From the NCBI RefSeq assembly GCF_000956595.1, contig NZ_JYOO01000046.1, positions 1-36,588 on the forward strand: 36,588 bases of DNA, given 5' to 3'. The stretch comes from Priestia aryabhattai B8W22 (GTDB lineage Bacteria > Bacillota > Bacilli > Bacillales > Bacillaceae_H). The position numbers and the translations under genes are program-made. Under the pieces are notes generated by a model, which saw only the letters and a list, made by a program, of their open reading frames with translations, was not told the DNA's origin and made no database searches. The first letter of the stretch is position 1. Each line of letters starts with the position of its first letter. Below, one piece after another: positions 35,073-36,588 of the stretch.

Positions 35073-35154
35073 TACCGATGGTCGGGGTCGAACCGACACT
35101 CCCGAAGGAACACGATTTTGAGTCGTGCGCGTCTGCCAATTCCGCCACATCGGC
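35073..35154 (-). tRNA. tRNA-Leu, anticodon CAA
   Basis: About 82 nt, class II with a long variable arm (GTTCCTTCGGGAGT). Anticodon loop CTCAAAA. The 3' end reads GGT-A then CTT, so CCA is not encoded, unlike the other tRNA genes of the cluster. The first acceptor pair is G-U. Confidence 0.93.
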
Positions 35155-35184
35155 AAAATAAAAAAGGCAAGTTAAAATTATAAA

Positions 35185-35273
35185 TGGTGCCGAGGGCCGG
35201 ACTTGAACCGGCACGGTAGTCACCTACCGCAGGATTTTAAGTCCTGTGTGTCTGCCAATTCCACCACCCCGGC
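35185..35273 (-). tRNA. tRNA-Leu, anticodon UAA
   Basis: 89 nt with encoded CCA, class II long variable arm, anticodon loop CTTAAAA, acceptor GCCGGGG. Confidence 0.95.
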
Positions 35274-35287
35274 AGCTTGTAAATAAA

Positions 35288-35361
<74 letters not shown>

Positions 35362-35393
35362 ATTTACTCAAGACTAAATAACTTTATTAAAAT

Positions 35394-35468
35394 TGGAGCG
35401 GAAGACGAGGTTCGAACTCGCGACCCCCACCTTGGCAAGGTGGTGTTCTACCACTGAACTACTTCCGC
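35394..35468 (-). tRNA. tRNA-Gly, anticodon GCC
   Basis: 75 nt with encoded CCA; acceptor GCGGAAG; anticodon stem CCACC/GGTGG, loop TTGCCAA. Confidence 0.95.
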
Positions 35469-35473
35469 AAATA

Positions 35474-35548
35474 TGGCTGGGCTAGCTGGATTCGAACCAA
35501 CGCATGACGGAATCAAAATCCGTTGCCTTACCGCTTGGCGATAGCCCA
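35474..35548 (-). tRNA. tRNA-Gln, anticodon UUG
   Basis: 75 nt with encoded CCA; acceptor TGGGCTA/TAGCCCA; anticodon loop TTTTGAT. Confidence 0.95.
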
Positions 35549-35576
35549 ATATTGGAATATGCATATCGTTTATAAA

Positions 35577-35653
35577 TGGGGCGACTGATGGGAATCGAAC
35601 CCACGAATGCCGGAACCACAATCCGGTGCGTTAACCACTTCGCCACAATCGCC
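35577..35653 (-). tRNA. tRNA-His, anticodon GUG
   Basis: 77 nt including the encoded extra 5' G (G-1) opposite C73, and CCA; anticodon loop TTGTGGT. Confidence 0.95.
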
Positions 35654-35682
35654 ACGTATATATGCAATGTTAATTTTATAAT

Positions 35683-35756
35683 TGGCAGGGGCAGTAGGAA
35701 TCGAACCCACACTGACGGTTTTGGAGACCGTAGTTCTACCTTTAAACTATGCCCCT
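35683..35756 (-). tRNA. tRNA-Trp, anticodon CCA
   Basis: 74 nt with encoded CCA end; acceptor AGGGGCA/TGCCCCT; anticodon stem ACGGT/ACCGT, loop CTCCAAA. Confidence 0.95.
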
Positions 35757-35761
35757 GTAAA

Positions 35762-35845
35762 TGGTGGAGGGGGGCAGATTCGAACTGCCGAACCCGAAGG
35801 AGCGGATTTACAGTCCGCCGCGTTTAGCCACTTCGCTACCCCTCC
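35762..35845 (-). tRNA. tRNA-Tyr, anticodon GUA
   Basis: 84 nt class II tRNA with encoded CCA; anticodon loop CTGTAAA; acceptor GGAGGGG. Confidence 0.95.
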
Positions 35846-35855
35846 ACAATAACTG

Positions 35856-35931
<76 letters not shown>

Positions 35932-35956
35932 ATTTTAAAAACATTTGTTTTTAAAA

Positions 35957-36032
35957 TGGTGGCTCGGGACGGAATCGAACCGCCGACACAAGGATTTTCA
36001 GTCCTTTGCTCTACCAACTGAGCTACCGAGCC
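35957..36032 (-). tRNA. tRNA-Phe, anticodon GAA
   Basis: 76 nt with encoded CCA; acceptor GGCTCGG/CCGAGCC; anticodon loop CTGAAAA. Confidence 0.95.
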
Positions 36033-36047
36033 TTATTCAATTTAAAA

Positions 36048-36123
36048 TGGCGGTCCCGACGGGAATCGAACCCGCGATCTCCTGCGTGACAGGCAGGCAT
36101 GTTAACCGCTACACCACGGGACC
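36048..36123 (-). tRNA. tRNA-Asp, anticodon GUC
   Basis: 76 nt with encoded CCA; acceptor GGTCCCG/CGGGACC; anticodon stem CCTGC/GCAGG, loop CTGTCAC. Confidence 0.95.
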
Positions 36124-36126
36124 ATT

Positions 36127-36203
<77 letters not shown>

Positions 36204-36214
36204 ATGATAATATA

Positions 36215-36290
36215 TGGTGGAGGATGACGGGATCGAACCGCCGACCCCCTGCTTGTAAGGCAGGTGCTCTCCCAGCTGAGCTAATCCTCC
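36215..36290 (-). tRNA. tRNA-Val, anticodon UAC
   Basis: 76 nt with encoded CCA; acceptor GGAGGAT/ATCCTCC; anticodon loop CTTACAA. Confidence 0.95.
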
Positions 36291-36313
36291 ACTATTATGT
36301 AGATAAAAATAAA

Positions 36314-36388
36314 TGGTGACCCGTACGGGATTCGAACCCGTGTTACCGCCGTGAAAGGGCGGTGTCTTAACCGCTTGACCAACGGGCC
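36314..36388 (-). tRNA. tRNA-Glu, anticodon UUC
   Basis: 75 nt with encoded CCA; acceptor GGCCCGT; anticodon stem CCGCC/GGCGG, loop CTTTCAC. Confidence 0.95.
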
Positions 36389-36409
36389 ACTGTGCTAATT
36401 AAATAAAAA

Positions 36410-36501
36410 TGGCGGAGAGCAAGGGATTTGAACCCTTGAGACAGCGTTAACCGCCTACACGATTTCCAATCGTGCTCCTTCGGCCACTCGGACAGCTCTC
36501 C
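36410..36501 (-). tRNA. tRNA-Ser, anticodon GGA
   Basis: 92 nt class II tRNA with long variable arm and encoded CCA; acceptor GGAGAGC/GCTCTCC; anticodon loop TTGGAAA. Confidence 0.95.
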
Positions 36502-36504
36502 AAA

Positions 36505-36579
36505 TGGCTCCACAGGTAGGACTCGAACCTACGACCGATCGGTTAACAGCCGATAGCTCTACCACTGAGCTACTGTGGA
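36505..36579 (-). tRNA. tRNA-Asn, anticodon GUU
   Basis: 75 nt with encoded CCA; acceptor TCCACAG/CTGTGGA; anticodon stem ATCGG/CCGAT, loop CTGTTAA. It is the first gene of the cluster inside the window; the promoter, probably that of an rRNA operon, lies beyond the right edge. Confidence 0.95.
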
Positions 36580-36588
36580 ATAATAATA

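Noticed and set aside
34951-35223. 90-residue frame over tRNA-Gly and tRNA-Leu genes
   Set aside because: It is a translation of tRNA sequence.

Overview
The window looks like chromosome of a low-GC Gram-positive endospore former of the Bacillaceae, most like Priestia (Bacillus) megaterium. Evidence: AGGAGG-type ribosome sites with ATG/GTG/TTG starts, sigma-A promoters, intrinsic terminators after most genes, TPP and c-di-AMP riboswitches, a BirA box and CcpA (cre) sites, sporulation-linked prkA/yhbH, and a tRNA cluster with nearly the gene order I remember for B. subtilis trnD. Species naming is inference. I see no phage, plasmid, CRISPR or insertion-sequence genes.

Layout. (1) 1-130: two tandem consensus promoters firing leftwards off the edge, spaced like Bacillus rRNA operon P1/P2. 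(2) 282-4190, minus strand: DUF3870 protein, DUF819 membrane protein, L-Ala-D/L-Glu epimerase (ykfB-like) and NlpC/P60 endopeptidase (ykfC-like), probably a murein-peptide salvage unit, with a cre site near the start. (3) 4268-10080, minus: a sn-glycerol-3-phosphate/glycerophosphodiester operon headed by its own glpP-type antiterminator gene (glpP-ugpC-ugpA-ugpE-ugpB-ugpQ), with a promoter, a leader terminator hairpin before glpP and a second terminator before ugpQ. (4) 10142-11184: bioB with a BirA operator. (5) 11285-14128: an orphan GH36 alpha-galactosidase and an unknown upstream gene, with a full-match cre site. (6) 14396-15709, plus: an APC amino-acid/amine permease, followed by a GC-rich palindromic repeat. 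(7) 16116-18722, minus: EcsC-like, DedA and YtvI/AI-2E-type membrane proteins. (8) 18935-20435, minus: a glutamate-type symporter behind a c-di-AMP (ydaO-yuaA) riboswitch. (9) 20715-21661: uppP. (10) 21997-24532, plus: a small membrane protein, then a TPP riboswitch, thiC and a small Cys/His-rich ORF. (11) 24634-28704, minus: VanZ-like, CDF efflux, DUF3231 and yhbH. (12) 29026-34016: prkA with a sigma-E-like promoter, a 30-residue membrane protein on the plus strand, then trmL, yhbB-like and queG. (13) 34146-34811, plus: a B3/B4-domain protein. (14) 34927-36579, minus: 17 tRNA genes.

The strongest points for follow-up are the GlpP-headed ugp operon with its leader attenuator, the c-di-AMP riboswitch on a glutamate-type symporter, a roughly 100-bp dispersed repeat containing a terminator (two copies 8 kb apart, one supplying the stop codon of a small gene), the GC-rich palindromic repeat, unannotated small genes, and a tRNA-Gly(UCC) placed beyond an intrinsic terminator at the end of a trnD-like cluster. 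Most of the window is ordinary core chromosome. I found no defence island or clearly new multi-gene system.
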